Positions 52,748-61,834 of a stretch of 64,000 nucleotides of DNA are shown here, one piece after another. The notes below the pieces were generated by a model that was given only the letters and a program-made list of their open reading frames with translations, had not been told where the DNA came from and searched no databases. How positions within the stretch are numbered: the stretch's first letter is position 1; each line of letters starts with the position of its first letter. The stretch covers positions 3,286,001 through 3,350,000 of the forward strand of contig CP126125.1 of NCBI GenBank assembly GCA_030123525.1. The letters are read 5' to 3'. Made by a program: the position numbers and the translations under genes. Origin of the DNA: ELB16-189 sp018266435 (GTDB lineage: Bacteria > Bacteroidota > Bacteroidia > Cytophagales > Cyclobacteriaceae).

Positions 52748-53994
52748 CCGTTAAGAACTTAATACTCCTCACTCACCACTTTCCGTTCGGTACAGGAGAA
52801 CCGTTTTTGGAAAGCGAAGTACCCTGGTTGGCGCAGCGGTTTAACAGTGTAGTGGTCATTGCCAAAGATGTTAACTCAACCAACTGCCGCTATAGTGCCC
52901 CAAATTTTTATACCGAAAGAATCAATCCTCAAAGCAACATTTTAGAGAAGATTAAGTCACTCGGGTTGTTTGTATCAAAAGGTATGAACGTGATAAACTG
53001 TTTGTCTGATGAGTTGATCTATTTAAAATCGAGAAACAAGAAATTAACCTTTTCCATCTTGCGCAAAATGATCCACGATCTTTTTAAAGCGCTGATCATG
53101 GCCGGGAAAATAGAAGACACCATCCGGCACCGGCAACTTTCTGGAGAGATTGTTTTTTATTCGTACTGGTTTACCTCATCGGCATTGGCCATCAGCCTTG
53201 TTTCAATAAAAGGTATATCGGCAAAACGTGTTACCCGTGCTCATGGCGGAGACTTGTACCCGGAGCTGCACCCAGATCATTACCTTTCATTCAGGCAAGT
53301 TGCGGCCCAATCGTTGGATAAAATTTATCCGGCTTCTGAGACAGGCGCAATGGTATTAAAAGATCTGGTCGATGCCTCGCTTCATCATAAAATTGAAGTA
53401 TCAAGATTGGGTACCACCCAACCTTCGCACAGGCCGGCAGGCCGGCTGAAAGATTCGTTTGTACTAGTCAGTGTTTCTTCGCTAAACCGGTACAAGCGCG
53501 TGCACCTGATCATCGAAGCTCTCGGTCAAATCAAAAACGTTTCCATCCATTGGATACACTTTGGCGATGGCGTATTAAAGGAAGAGATAGAAATTTTAGC
53601 CAAACAAAAACTCAACCCGTCTGCGTATGACTTTCGCGGGCGTGTTTCAAACCGGGAGATTTTTAATTTCTACGAAAATAATTACGTTGACCTGTTCATC
53701 AATGTGAGTTCAACAGAAGGCATACCGGTATCGATTATGGAAGCCCAATCGTTTGGCATCCCTTGTGTGGCCACCCATGTGGGAGCCAACAGCGAAATTG
53801 TTTCCAACCAGACAGGACGTCTGGTTTCACCCAAGGGCGATCCAAAAGAAATAGCCGATGCCATCGTTAGCCTGCTCACACTTCAGGCTGTTGAAAAAAA
53901 TAAATTGCGCCAGTCTGTGCTGGATAACTGGGCTGACCATTACGATAGTTCAAAAAATTACGCTAATTTTTCAACCAATCTTTTAAACCTGTAA
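52744..53994 (+). CDS. GT4-type glycosyltransferase
   Basis: The 416-aa protein is a group 1 glycosyltransferase: GEPFLESEVPWLAQRFNSVVVIAK, VTRAHGGDLYPELHPDHYLSFRQVAAQSLDKIYPASETG, LVSVSSLNRYKRVHLIIEALGQIKN, and the C-terminal INVSSTEGIPVSIMEAQSFGIPCVATHVGANSEIV (EX7E-type site). The GTG start overlaps the preceding stop (GTGA), so both are coupled. Confidence 0.93.
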   Translation: MTVKNLILLTHHFPFGTGEPFLESEVPWLAQRFNSVVVIAKDVNSTNCRYSAPNFYTERINPQSNILEKIKSLGLFVSKGMNVINCLSDELIYLKSRNKKLTFSILRKMIHDLFKALIMAGKIEDTIRHRQLSGEIVFYSYWFTSSALAISLVSIKGISAKRVTRAHGGDLYPELHPDHYLSFRQVAAQSLDKIYPASETGAMVLKDLVDASLHHKIEVSRLGTTQPSHRPAGRLKDSFVLVSVSSLNRYKRVHLIIEALGQIKNVSIHWIHFGDGVLKEEIEILAKQKLNPSAYDFRGRVSNREIFNFYENNYVDLFINVSSTEGIPVSIMEAQSFGIPCVATHVGANSEIVSNQTGRLVSPKGDPKEIADAIVSLLTLQAVEKNKLRQSVLDNWADHYDSSKNYANFSTNLLNL

Positions 53995-53997
53995 CCT

Positions 53998-54735
53998 TTG
54001 AAATTAGATCAACAAACTTTAGCCTACCTGCGGGGTGAGAAATTTTCAAATGCCTTGCCCATTCGTTATTCCTATTATGAGCCGATTCCTGATCGCGTTA
54101 AACTGATCACCGAACTTACCCAAGGCAAAAAGGTAATCCACTTAGGTTGCTTAGATCATCTTCCGCTCATAGAGCAAAAAGTAAAAGCCGGTAAGTGGCT
54201 TCATCAGGAACTAACCCGCCACACTCAAAAATGCCTGGGTATTGATATCGAAAAAGATACGCTGGCCTTTGTGCAAGAAAAATACGGTATCAACAACATT
54301 CTGCTGCACGACATAACGGGCGAGCCGATACAGGAAGTAATTTCAGAAAAATGGGATTATGCCGTACTGGGTGAATTACTGGAACACATTGATAACCCCG
54401 TGCATTATTTGAGCGAGATCAGAAAAAAATACAGTTCATCCATTGCTAAGATTATGATTACCGTACCCAACCTGATGAACCTGCGGCTGCTTGGCTTTGC
54501 GGCTCAATCCATGGAAGTGATTAATTCCGATCACCGGTATTGGTTTACTCCTTATACCCTTGCCAAAGTCATGCACCATGCCGGTATTGAATTAGACGAA
54601 ATGTATTTCTCCAACCGCATCAAACTATCCGTACCCGGGCTGATCAGAAAAAAAATTATTACTGCCTTTGGGGGTAAGCCCAAATACGGATTTCAATACT
54701 CGTCTTCAATCGTGGCTATCGGGAAACTGAATTGA
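53998..54735 (+). CDS. Class I SAM-dependent methyltransferase
   Basis: The 245-aa protein has a SAM-binding motif (KKVIHLGCLDHLPLIEQKV), an acidic loop (CLGIDIEKDTL), and WDYAVLGELLEHIDNPVHYLSEIRKKY, a common methyltransferase motif. It starts with TTG at 53998, three bases after the glycosyltransferase stop. It may methylate a sugar end of the surface polymer. It is the last plus-strand gene of the cluster and converges with the flippase gene, 12 bases away. Confidence 0.85.
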   Translation: MKLDQQTLAYLRGEKFSNALPIRYSYYEPIPDRVKLITELTQGKKVIHLGCLDHLPLIEQKVKAGKWLHQELTRHTQKCLGIDIEKDTLAFVQEKYGINNILLHDITGEPIQEVISEKWDYAVLGELLEHIDNPVHYLSEIRKKYSSSIAKIMITVPNLMNLRLLGFAAQSMEVINSDHRYWFTPYTLAKVMHHAGIELDEMYFSNRIKLSVPGLIRKKIITAFGGKPKYGFQYSSSIVAIGKLN

Positions 54736-54747
54736 TCGGGTTAAACC

Positions 54748-56202
54748 TTATTTTATTACTTCGTTGAGTTTCATTTTTTTTAACTCAGCACGATAGGCCC
54801 ACCCCAGCATACCTGCGGCCAACAACAAGTAGAACCCGTGAACAGAAAGCGGGTGGGTTGTTCCGAGTATTAATTCAAGCGATAAGATTGCAGCCGTCAT
54901 TGCCAGTGGAATAACCACTAGTTTAACAGCATTAAATTGCATAGTGAATTTATTTTTTATACCCAGGTATAGCGTAATTATTTCCACTATGTTGCCGATC
55001 CAGGTGGCGATGATCAATCCCATAATTCCGTAGCGCGGAATTAAAACAACCATGGAAGAAATTTTTGCCGCTACAATCAACAGGTAGTATAGTGGCAATG
55101 GTTTTTGATACTTGAGTGCCGCGTACGGCATCACCACATAAAAACGCATCGAGCGCAACAGATAGGTGATTGCTAAGTACGGAATCCATTCCATAGCCCC
55201 CAGGTATTTTGATTTGCCTAAATAGGTAATAAGTACTTGCAAAATAATCGGGAAAAAGAAAATGCAAACCGTAACCATCATAAGGGTAACGGCCGTAAGA
55301 CCATTGTAGTAGCGGTTTATCTCGATTGTGCTCTTTTTATCTTTTTGCAGGGCAATCATGCCCAACACCTTCGGGTAAAATGAATTGTAAAATCCGCTCA
55401 ACGCAAACTCAATCACCGATAAACATTTTGCCGCAAAATCATAAATCCCAACCTGATTCAGCGGCATAAAAAAAGCCATCAGCATGCGGTCATAAAACCC
55501 GTTGAACCATTGCATAACCTGATACAACAAAGCCGGATGGTTAAACCCAAGCGTAGAGCGAATCAACGCAAAATCAAAAAAGAAACCGTTGCTGCCATAC
55601 ACACTGATCAATACCCACAAACCCGTAGCCGCCATGGCGGCCAGTTTTCCACCGATGGGCCCCAAAAGGCTATCAGGAAACCAGTGAAGGCCAACAACGG
55701 TAAGTAGGGCTGTAAGGGAAAATGAAAATAAATTCTGCCCAAGAAACGATGTTGCTTTTTCCTGTGTTTGCAAAAAACTGCTGTTCACTTTTACCACTGC
55801 CTGAAAAATTCCCGACAACAGTGATAAAATTCCATAAGGGTAAAAGGAAATATTTTGTTCAGGAAATACCAGTTGAAAAATATAGCCTCCTGACAGAGCC
55901 AGCAACAAACCCATGATCAAGCCCACGACTAATACAAATGAAAACGAAGAGCTGATGTACCGGTTTACCGTTGGTTGATCATTTTTAAATTCATGGTAGT
56001 AGGTGTAAACGGCCGTATCAAAACTGTACGTTACAAAAATCTGAACCAGCAAAGCGAATGTGGTGTAGATGGATAGTACGCCCAGCGTAGCGGGTGTCAG
56101 GTAATTAACATAAAATGGAAGCAAAATCACCGCGCTGGCCAAATTCAACGAGCCGGCCACCGTGTAGATAAACGAGTTTTTGATGAATCGTTTGGAGATC
56201 AA
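54748..56202 (-). CDS. Oligosaccharide flippase (Wzx-like, MATE/MOP superfamily)
   Basis: The 484-aa protein has about 12-14 hydrophobic segments, and a start FIKNSFIYTVAGSLNLASAVILLPFYVNYLTPATLGVLSIYTTFALLVQI typical of polysaccharide flippases. It should move a lipid-linked repeat unit across the inner membrane. The start appears to be TTG at 56202, 4 bases after the preceding stop. It is transcribed with the glycosyltransferase at 56206, converging with the plus-strand arm. Confidence 0.92.
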   Translation of the reverse strand: MISKRFIKNSFIYTVAGSLNLASAVILLPFYVNYLTPATLGVLSIYTTFALLVQIFVTYSFDTAVYTYYHEFKNDQPTVNRYISSSFSFVLVVGLIMGLLLALSGGYIFQLVFPEQNISFYPYGILSLLSGIFQAVVKVNSSFLQTQEKATSFLGQNLFSFSLTALLTVVGLHWFPDSLLGPIGGKLAAMAATGLWVLISVYGSNGFFFDFALIRSTLGFNHPALLYQVMQWFNGFYDRMLMAFFMPLNQVGIYDFAAKCLSVIEFALSGFYNSFYPKVLGMIALQKDKKSTIEINRYYNGLTAVTLMMVTVCIFFFPIILQVLITYLGKSKYLGAMEWIPYLAITYLLRSMRFYVVMPYAALKYQKPLPLYYLLIVAAKISSMVVLIPRYGIMGLIIATWIGNIVEIITLYLGIKNKFTMQFNAVKLVVIPLAMTAAILSLELILGTTHPLSVHGFYLLLAAGMLGWAYRAELKKMKLNEVIK

Positions 56203-56205
56203 GGA

Positions 56206-57492
56206 TTATGATTTAGTCATTTCGTTTAACAAAAAACTAACCTGCCGGGCCAATGCCCCGTGCGAGTATTCGTAAACTGAACCCGGAGAAGCACTTAATT
56301 GCCCTTGTCTAAACAACATAAACAGATGAGCTATGTGTTTTTTTAACTCCTCTTTTTCTTCAAAGGAAAACATTTTTCCTGCTCCGGTTTCTGAAATAAT
56401 TTTAGCGGCATCGCCCTCCACCGGCCCGAAGGCTAAAATCGGCCGTTGGGCGCCCAGGTATTCAAACAGTTTTCCGGTCAACACAAATTGAGTTCGCACA
56501 TCAACTCCTAATAGCAACACCGCTGCTCCTTTCATCTGCCGGGTAGCTTCTGTGTGCGGTTGAAATGGAATAATCGCTACGTTATCGGCCAAACCGTTTT
56601 GTTGAATAGATTGCAGCACTCCCGGGGCAATGTTGCCCATGACTTTTATTTTTAACAGGCCAGAAAATGTTTCGTTTTCTTTTTTCAGTTCGGCCAATAC
56701 GCTCCATAAATTAACCGGGTTTATGCGATCAAAAAAAGAGCCGATGTACATCAATGAAAAATAGTGATCAAGTGGAGTTGCTTGTACAAAATCTTCTTCA
56801 TCGTATCCGTTGGTAACCACAGTCACCTCTCTTCTGCGTTTTTGTTCAAATTCTTCTTTCATCCGTTTTCCAACTACGATAACCCGGTCAGCATTTTGCA
56901 GCACTTCACGCTCCAACCTGTGGTGCTTTTTGTCAGCCCATGAAGTCAGCAACAAATCGTGATAATAATCCATGGTCGTCCACGGATCGCGGAAGTCAGC
57001 CAGCCAGGGCAAGTTTAGTTTCTGTTTGAGTTTCATCGCGATAAGGTGTACCGAATGAGGGGGTCCGGTGGATATGACGGCATCTACCGGGTTGGTTGTT
57101 AGGTATTCACTCAAAAAACGAACCGAAGGTTTGATCCAAAACATTCGCGCATCGGGAATAAAAAAATTGCTGCGAATCCAAGTGGCTATTTTTCCTACCA
57201 ACGATTTTTTCTTTTGACTGATTTCATCGGTGTTGATTCCATCTTTCTTTTTAGAAATCAGTTGATAAAAATAATGTGGCTCCCAAATAGGACGTTTGAT
57301 TACGGTGATTTCCGGAGAAACATCTTTTACCATTGACTCATCCAGTTGCTGGTAATGGCCGTTGCTCACCGTGTAGATAACCGGGGTCCACCCCTGGCGC
57401 AAAAGGTATTTGCTCAACTTCACCCATCGCTGCACGGCTATGCCACCGGCCGGTGGCCAATAGTAAGTAATGATCAAAATTTTCTTCGACAT
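56206..57492 (-). CDS. GT4-family glycosyltransferase
   Basis: The 428-aa protein has the GT4 (WbuB-like) N-terminal motif ILIITYYWPPAGGIAVQRWVKLSKYLLRQGWTPVIYT, ISTGPPHSVHLIAMKLKQKLNLPWLADFRDPW, and the C-terminal LTGKLFEYLGAQRPILAFGPVEGDAAKII. It should act on the same glycan as the rest of the cluster. Its ATG follows the uridine kinase stop directly (TGA ATG). Confidence 0.93.
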   Translation of the reverse strand: MSKKILIITYYWPPAGGIAVQRWVKLSKYLLRQGWTPVIYTVSNGHYQQLDESMVKDVSPEITVIKRPIWEPHYFYQLISKKKDGINTDEISQKKKSLVGKIATWIRSNFFIPDARMFWIKPSVRFLSEYLTTNPVDAVISTGPPHSVHLIAMKLKQKLNLPWLADFRDPWTTMDYYHDLLLTSWADKKHHRLEREVLQNADRVIVVGKRMKEEFEQKRRREVTVVTNGYDEEDFVQATPLDHYFSLMYIGSFFDRINPVNLWSVLAELKKENETFSGLLKIKVMGNIAPGVLQSIQQNGLADNVAIIPFQPHTEATRQMKGAAVLLLGVDVRTQFVLTGKLFEYLGAQRPILAFGPVEGDAAKIISETGAGKMFSFEEKEELKKHIAHLFMLFRQGQLSASPGSVYEYSHGALARQVSFLLNEMTKS

Positions 57493-58098
57493 TCAGATCT
57501 TATTCGACAAATAGGTAGTGAAGACTTCTAACGCCTTATCGAAGTTACTGTTATTCGGTATAACCAGGTCAGCGTAATGCTTGAGTGGCTCAATCAATGA
57601 TTCATACACAGGCATCACATGATACTGGTAGCGGTACAATACATCATCCAGGTCATAGCCGCGCTCCACCTGATCACGTTTAATTCTGCGCCCCAGCTTT
57701 ACGTGATCTTTGGCTTCAATAAAAATTTTGAGATCAAGTTGCTTAGCAATCTCACTGAAGTACTGCACAAACAAGCCTTCTACAACTATAATGGGTGCCG
57801 CTTTAAAGACCAGTTGTTTGGGTTCGGCTGATGGATTATTAAAAGTATATTCTTTTTTGATTACATCCTGACCTGATTTTAATTTTAGCAGGTCTTGCAA
57901 AAACGCTTCGCGGTCGATGGATGTGGGCAGATCAAAATTCTTTACTCCGTTTTCGTCAATGGGCTGCTGATCTCTGGGCTTGTAATAATTGTCCTGCGAG
58001 ATAAGGCAAAGTTGATCCTTAGAAAAGCGGGAAGACAATCCTTGTAGAAAAAAAGTTTTCCCTGATCCGCTGCCGCCTGTAATGCCGATGGTTATCAT
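57493..58098 (-). CDS. udk: Uridine kinase
   Basis: The 201-aa enzyme phosphorylates uridine (and cytidine) using NTP. It has the P-loop GGSGSGKT near the N terminus (ITIGITGGSGSGKTFFLQGL), SQDNYYKP, VVEGLFVQYF and IKRDQVERGYDL. The ATG at 58098 is preferred to a longer frame from 58131 whose 11 extra residues have no similarity. Being coupled to a glycosyltransferase, it may supply UTP for sugar nucleotides, which is inference. Confidence 0.93.
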   Translation of the reverse strand: MITIGITGGSGSGKTFFLQGLSSRFSKDQLCLISQDNYYKPRDQQPIDENGVKNFDLPTSIDREAFLQDLLKLKSGQDVIKKEYTFNNPSAEPKQLVFKAAPIIVVEGLFVQYFSEIAKQLDLKIFIEAKDHVKLGRRIKRDQVERGYDLDDVLYRYQYHVMPVYESLIEPLKHYADLVIPNNSNFDKALEVFTTYLSNKI

Positions 58099-58110
58099 GT
58101 GAGGTGCTTG

Positions 58111-58159
58111 ATTCAAAATTGAAGGGTTCAAGATTCAAAATTGTGAGTTAAGATTCAAT
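58111..58159. repeat. Intergenic TTCAA-word repeat between rdgB and udk
   Basis: attcaaaattg occurs twice (58111-58121 and 58133-58143), followed by aagattcaat. It uses the same vocabulary as the repeats at 36977 and 45652. Confidence 0.5.
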
Positions 58160-58171
58160 AGGGGTTAAATT

Positions 58172-58762
58172 TTAGCCATCGACTATTGGGTTACCCGAGA
58201 TGAACTTAGTTAATTTTTCAATGGCCTTAGCTCGGTGGCTGATTTTATTTTTCTTTTCGAGGGTCATCTCGGCTAATGTATTTGAAAATCCGTCTGGTAA
58301 AAATACCGGGTCATAACCAAATCCGTTTTCTCCCCGTGGCACTTCAACAATCCGGCCGTTTAATATTCCTTCAAATTGAAATACCTTCCCCCCGGCAACC
58401 AATGTAATTACGGTTATAAACCGGGCCGCACGATTGCTTATGCCCTGCATATTGCGCAATAACAACTGCACGTTGTCAGAATGATTTTTTTGCGGACCTG
58501 CATAAAAAGCCGAGTCAACCCCGGGTGCTCCGTGAAGTGCCTCTACTTCCAGACCTGAGTCATCGGCAAAGCAATTGACGTGATAGGTTGAATAGACAAA
58601 CTCCGCCTTTTGTTGAGAATTGCCCTTGATCGTGCCGGTTGTTTCGGGCAATTCTTCATAGCAGCCGATTTGCTGTAACGTGAGAAGATGAATCTGCCGG
58701 GCAAGTGATTTTTTTACTTCCTCCAGTTTGTGCTCATTATTAGTAGCAAAACAAAGTTCCAT
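58172..58762 (-). CDS. rdgB: XTP/dITP diphosphatase (RdgB/HAM1)
   Basis: The 196-aa enzyme hydrolyses non-canonical purine nucleotides (XTP, dITP). It has LCFATNNEHKLEEVKKSL at the start, NCFADDSGLEVEALHGAPGVDSAFYAG, GFGYDPVFLPDG and KNKISHRAKA. Length is usual. It lies 1 base downstream of the FKBP lipoprotein gene on the same strand. Confidence 0.95.
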   Translation of the reverse strand: MELCFATNNEHKLEEVKKSLARQIHLLTLQQIGCYEELPETTGTIKGNSQQKAEFVYSTYHVNCFADDSGLEVEALHGAPGVDSAFYAGPQKNHSDNVQLLLRNMQGISNRAARFITVITLVAGGKVFQFEGILNGRIVEVPRGENGFGYDPVFLPDGFSNTLAEMTLEKKNKISHRAKAIEKLTKFISGNPIVDG

Positions 58763-58763
58763 G

Positions 58764-59639
58764 TCAGTGATGAATCACCTCAATCAAATTCAAATTATAC
58801 AACAAAATCGAATTGGGAGGAATCGTCTCGGTGCCTATGCTTCCATAGGCATAACCAGAAGGAACCAGTATAACCACACTTGACCCTTGGCGGATGATCG
58901 GCAGCACGTTTCGCAATCCGTTGATCTGATTTTTCAAAGCCCACTTCACCGGCACATTTACATTTGCCAGTAACGTATAGGGCATAATAATTTTTGTAGT
59001 ATCGGTAACTCGTACCGAGTCTTGTAATCCGGGTCGTGGGCCGGTTCCCCACGTTTTGATAACGTATTGAATTCCGGAAATCGAATCTTTCCTGAGTAAA
59101 AAGCCTCTCAACGAAAGAGAGTCAGTAATGTAACTGCTGATGGTAGCCTGATCCATGAGGTAACGGCTGCCTGTTAAATTGGTCAAAACACTATTAACCT
59201 TAACATTATAAATCAGGTTTGAGTTGGCTGGGATTTTGTTAAACATAGTGGTTCCAAAAGCCAATCCTGACGGAACGAAAATTCTGCCTGAGCTGCCTGA
59301 AGGAAAATACAAAAGTGTTTGTTGTAGGCCGGCAATAATGGATGAGAGCAAATAAGTATTAGTCGATCCCGGATCAGTAAGGTTTTCTGAAGGAATCAAC
59401 TGGGCATTGTAGGTAATTTTTACAGAATCAGTCAATACCGGCAAGATGCCAAGCCCGATGGAGTCTATGACATACCAAACTCCCGATGGGAGTTTGGTAG
59501 CCAGAATATTTTTTGAAGTAAGGTACGAGCGGATGGCTGTGGTATCGCTTTTAAACTGAGCCTGTGTAGAAATGAAATTGTTGTTTAAGCACGAACTGAA
59601 TACAAAAGCAACTACTACAATTCCGACCAAGTTTTTCAT
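58764..59639 (-). CDS. Lipoprotein with two degenerate FKBP-type domains
   Basis: The 291-aa protein begins with a lipoprotein signal (VVVAFVFSSC). Two similar halves follow, each with a FKBP-like pattern: SGVWYVIDSIGLGILPVLTDSVKITYNAQL to IFVPSGLAFGTTMFNKIPANSNLIYNVKVNSV, and SGIQYVIKTWGTGPRPGLQDSVRVTDTTK to VILVPSGYAYGSIGTETIPPNSILLYNLNLIEV. Many usual active-site aromatic residues are altered, so isomerase activity is doubtful and a chaperone role may be more apt. It lies 41 bases after another FKBP lipoprotein gene. Confidence 0.87.
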   Translation of the reverse strand: MKNLVGIVVVAFVFSSCLNNNFISTQAQFKSDTTAIRSYLTSKNILATKLPSGVWYVIDSIGLGILPVLTDSVKITYNAQLIPSENLTDPGSTNTYLLSSIIAGLQQTLLYFPSGSSGRIFVPSGLAFGTTMFNKIPANSNLIYNVKVNSVLTNLTGSRYLMDQATISSYITDSLSLRGFLLRKDSISGIQYVIKTWGTGPRPGLQDSVRVTDTTKIIMPYTLLANVNVPVKWALKNQINGLRNVLPIIRQGSSVVILVPSGYAYGSIGTETIPPNSILLYNLNLIEVIHH

Positions 59640-59680
59640 TACCCAAGTTAAATGCTCCCCATCCTGATATGGCTTGTTGG

Positions 59681-60601
59681 CTATTTTATATCCACTACCT
59701 CCATATCAAAAACTAAAATGGAGTTTGGAAGAATAACCGGCCCACGTTGCTGGCTGCCATATCCTAACGAAGAGGGAATGTACACATTGGCTTGGCATCC
59801 CTTGTTCATCAGTTGCAGCATTTCATCCCAGCCTTTTATTACGGTGCCTTGCGCTACCATTACGCCATACGGTTCGTATTTCATGCCCTGTTGATAAAGG
59901 TTTTCACGTTTAGCCACCGACTCAATGTTGGTGTCAAAATATTTTCCATTGAGTACATGCCCGGAGTAACTCACCTTAGCAGTTTGCGAAGGTTTCGCAT
60001 TTTCGCCTTTACCTGGTTTAGTAATAACGTAGCGCAAACCCGATGCCGTTTTCTTGGCTACAATATTTTTTTCTTTTAAATAGTTATCAATCGTTACTGT
60101 GTCTTTGCCCAGTTGTTCTTTCTGATCTTTTATTGCTTTTTCGTTTTGCTTGGCAACGAGGTCTTCACGATACTTCATAAACTGGGCACTATCTAAAACC
60201 TCTTTTACCCCAATATAAAAACTGAAGTAAGAAGCAGAGTCAATGTTCTTGGGTAGGGGCTGACGAAATGAATTTGTAAATAAATCTTTAGAATTTACCT
60301 GAAAGACCGCGCTGTCACCTTTAAATAACATATTGATCACATCCATCACCCTGTCTCCCGGGCGATTGACCTGATTTTTTTGAATGATCATCGGGTACGG
60401 ATTTTTGCGGGTATCACTCCAAACTGAATCCTTTCCGTCTTTAAAAACAAAATCCATGACTATAAAACTTTTTGAAGGCACTTCTTTGCCATCGCCTTTT
60501 TTAAGAATGGTAAATTTCTGACCCGATGCTGTTTCGCGGGTGTTAGAACAAGAACTGATCAGAAACGAAAGAATAACCAGAGCGAGAATTGAATTTTTCA
60601 T
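59681..60601 (-). CDS. FKBP-type peptidyl-prolyl isomerase lipoprotein
   Basis: The 306-aa lipoprotein (signal ending FLISSC) has an N-terminal FKBP-like region (residues about 30-140, poorly conserved) and a C-terminal typical FKBP domain (about 190-306): SGLRYVITKPGKGENAKPSQTAKVSYSGHVLNGKYFDTN, GTVIKGWDEMLQLMNKGCQANVYIPSSLGYG and LPNSILVFDMEVVDI. It should help protein folding in the periplasm. It is next to the DHH phosphoesterase gene with a 10-base gap and upstream of the degenerate FKBP gene. Confidence 0.92.
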   Translation of the reverse strand: MKNSILALVILSFLISSCSNTRETASGQKFTILKKGDGKEVPSKSFIVMDFVFKDGKDSVWSDTRKNPYPMIIQKNQVNRPGDRVMDVINMLFKGDSAVFQVNSKDLFTNSFRQPLPKNIDSASYFSFYIGVKEVLDSAQFMKYREDLVAKQNEKAIKDQKEQLGKDTVTIDNYLKEKNIVAKKTASGLRYVITKPGKGENAKPSQTAKVSYSGHVLNGKYFDTNIESVAKRENLYQQGMKYEPYGVMVAQGTVIKGWDEMLQLMNKGCQANVYIPSSLGYGSQQRGPVILPNSILVFDMEVVDIK

Positions 60602-60611
60602 TGATGATAGA

Positions 60612-61637
60612 TTATGAATGGTTGAGTAATTTTTTTTTGTATTCAGGTAATAAGTCTAAAAATTTTTTCAGGGTTTCTTCCAACGACAACTTAGATGATC
60701 CACCCGAAGCATTTTTGTGGCCTCCTCCTTCAAAATGCTTCCGGGCCAGTTCGTTTACTGAAAAATCGCCCAAAGATCGAAAAGAAATTTTGATTTCCTC
60801 ACCACGGTCGTACATCAACACGGCCAACTGTATGCCTTTGATTGACAACCCGTAATTCACCAAGCCTTCTGTATCGCCTGTTTGGGCATCGAGTTTTTTC
60901 AGTTCATCCTGCGAAAGCGTGATGTAAGCCGTGTTATATTCAGGTATCACCACCAGTTTTTGGCTGAGGGCATAGCCCACCAGCCTTAATTTTGAAAGTG
61001 AGTTGACATCATAAATAAGCCGTGCAATTTCGCTGGGGTTGGCTCCCATCAAAACCAATTCAGCAGCTATGGCCAACTCTCGGGCCGTAGTGTTATTGTG
61101 CCTGAAGCTGCCTGTGTCTGTCATCAGGCCGGCATACAAGCAACTGGCTATACCGGCATCCATACTGCTTTTGCCGTCTAATTCTTCAATCAGTTCAAAA
61201 ATCAGTTGAGCCGTTGAGGCTGCTGATACATTCCATTTTTGGAAATCGGCAAATGATTCCGGTTGTAAATGATGGTCAACCATGATTTTTTTAGCCGGTG
61301 CCTGGCGTACAATTTCCGATAAGTCATTGATACGGCTCAAGCTTGAAAAATCCAGACAAAAGATAAGATCGGCTGTTTGAAACAGCCGGGTGGCTTTGGC
61401 CAGTGGTTGGGTCGATTTTTTAGTATGAGCCACCACCTCATGTGAGCCGGGCATCCAAAGCAAAAAGTCGGGAAAATCACTCGGGGTTATTACATTTACC
61501 TCATGGCCATTTTTTTTCAAAAAACCGGCTAGCCCGAGTGAAGAACCCAGCGCATCAGCATCGGGCTTAAAATGCGTGACAATAGCAATCTTTTGAGGAG
61601 ATTTCAGTAGTGCCTTAAGCTCTGCGAGTTGGTCCAT
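60612..61637 (-). CDS. nrnA: DHH family phosphoesterase (NrnA-like oligoribonuclease/pAp phosphatase)
   Basis: The 341-aa enzyme has a DHH domain (HFKPDADALGSSLGLAGFL, FCLDFSSLSRINDL, MVDHHLQPE) and a DHHA1 domain ending KHFEGGGHKNASGG. Such enzymes degrade nanoRNA and 3'-phosphoadenosine-5'-phosphate. The ATG at 61637 is preferred to a start at 61700. It leads the run with the two FKBP genes, rdgB and possibly udk. Confidence 0.93.
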   Translation of the reverse strand: MDQLAELKALLKSPQKIAIVTHFKPDADALGSSLGLAGFLKKNGHEVNVITPSDFPDFLLWMPGSHEVVAHTKKSTQPLAKATRLFQTADLIFCLDFSSLSRINDLSEIVRQAPAKKIMVDHHLQPESFADFQKWNVSAASTAQLIFELIEELDGKSSMDAGIASCLYAGLMTDTGSFRHNNTTARELAIAAELVLMGANPSEIARLIYDVNSLSKLRLVGYALSQKLVVIPEYNTAYITLSQDELKKLDAQTGDTEGLVNYGLSIKGIQLAVLMYDRGEEIKISFRSLGDFSVNELARKHFEGGGHKNASGGSSKLSLEETLKKFLDLLPEYKKKLLNHS

Positions 61638-61793
61638 GGAAAGGGGGCAAAAATAATCAGAATTTAGGAGTTTGTAACCAATCTCCACCGCAGAACCCAT
61701 AAAAAAACAATTTGTTTTTTATGATGCCAGTACCACTTGTTCTGCCTGTCAGACAATCTTCAAATTGTAATCTATAATCTGCAATCCTTTTAA

Positions 61794-61801
61794 TACTTTT
61801 G
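61794..61801 (+). promoter_or_regulatory. Putative -7 box of ndk
   Basis: TACTTTTG fits TAnnTTTG, 33 bases before the ndk ATG. The nearest upstream TTG is further than the usual spacing. The ndk and nrnA genes are divergent, with about 197 bases between. Confidence 0.45.
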
Positions 61802-61834
61802 CGCCCAAATTTTATCATCTTAATTTAATTACGA

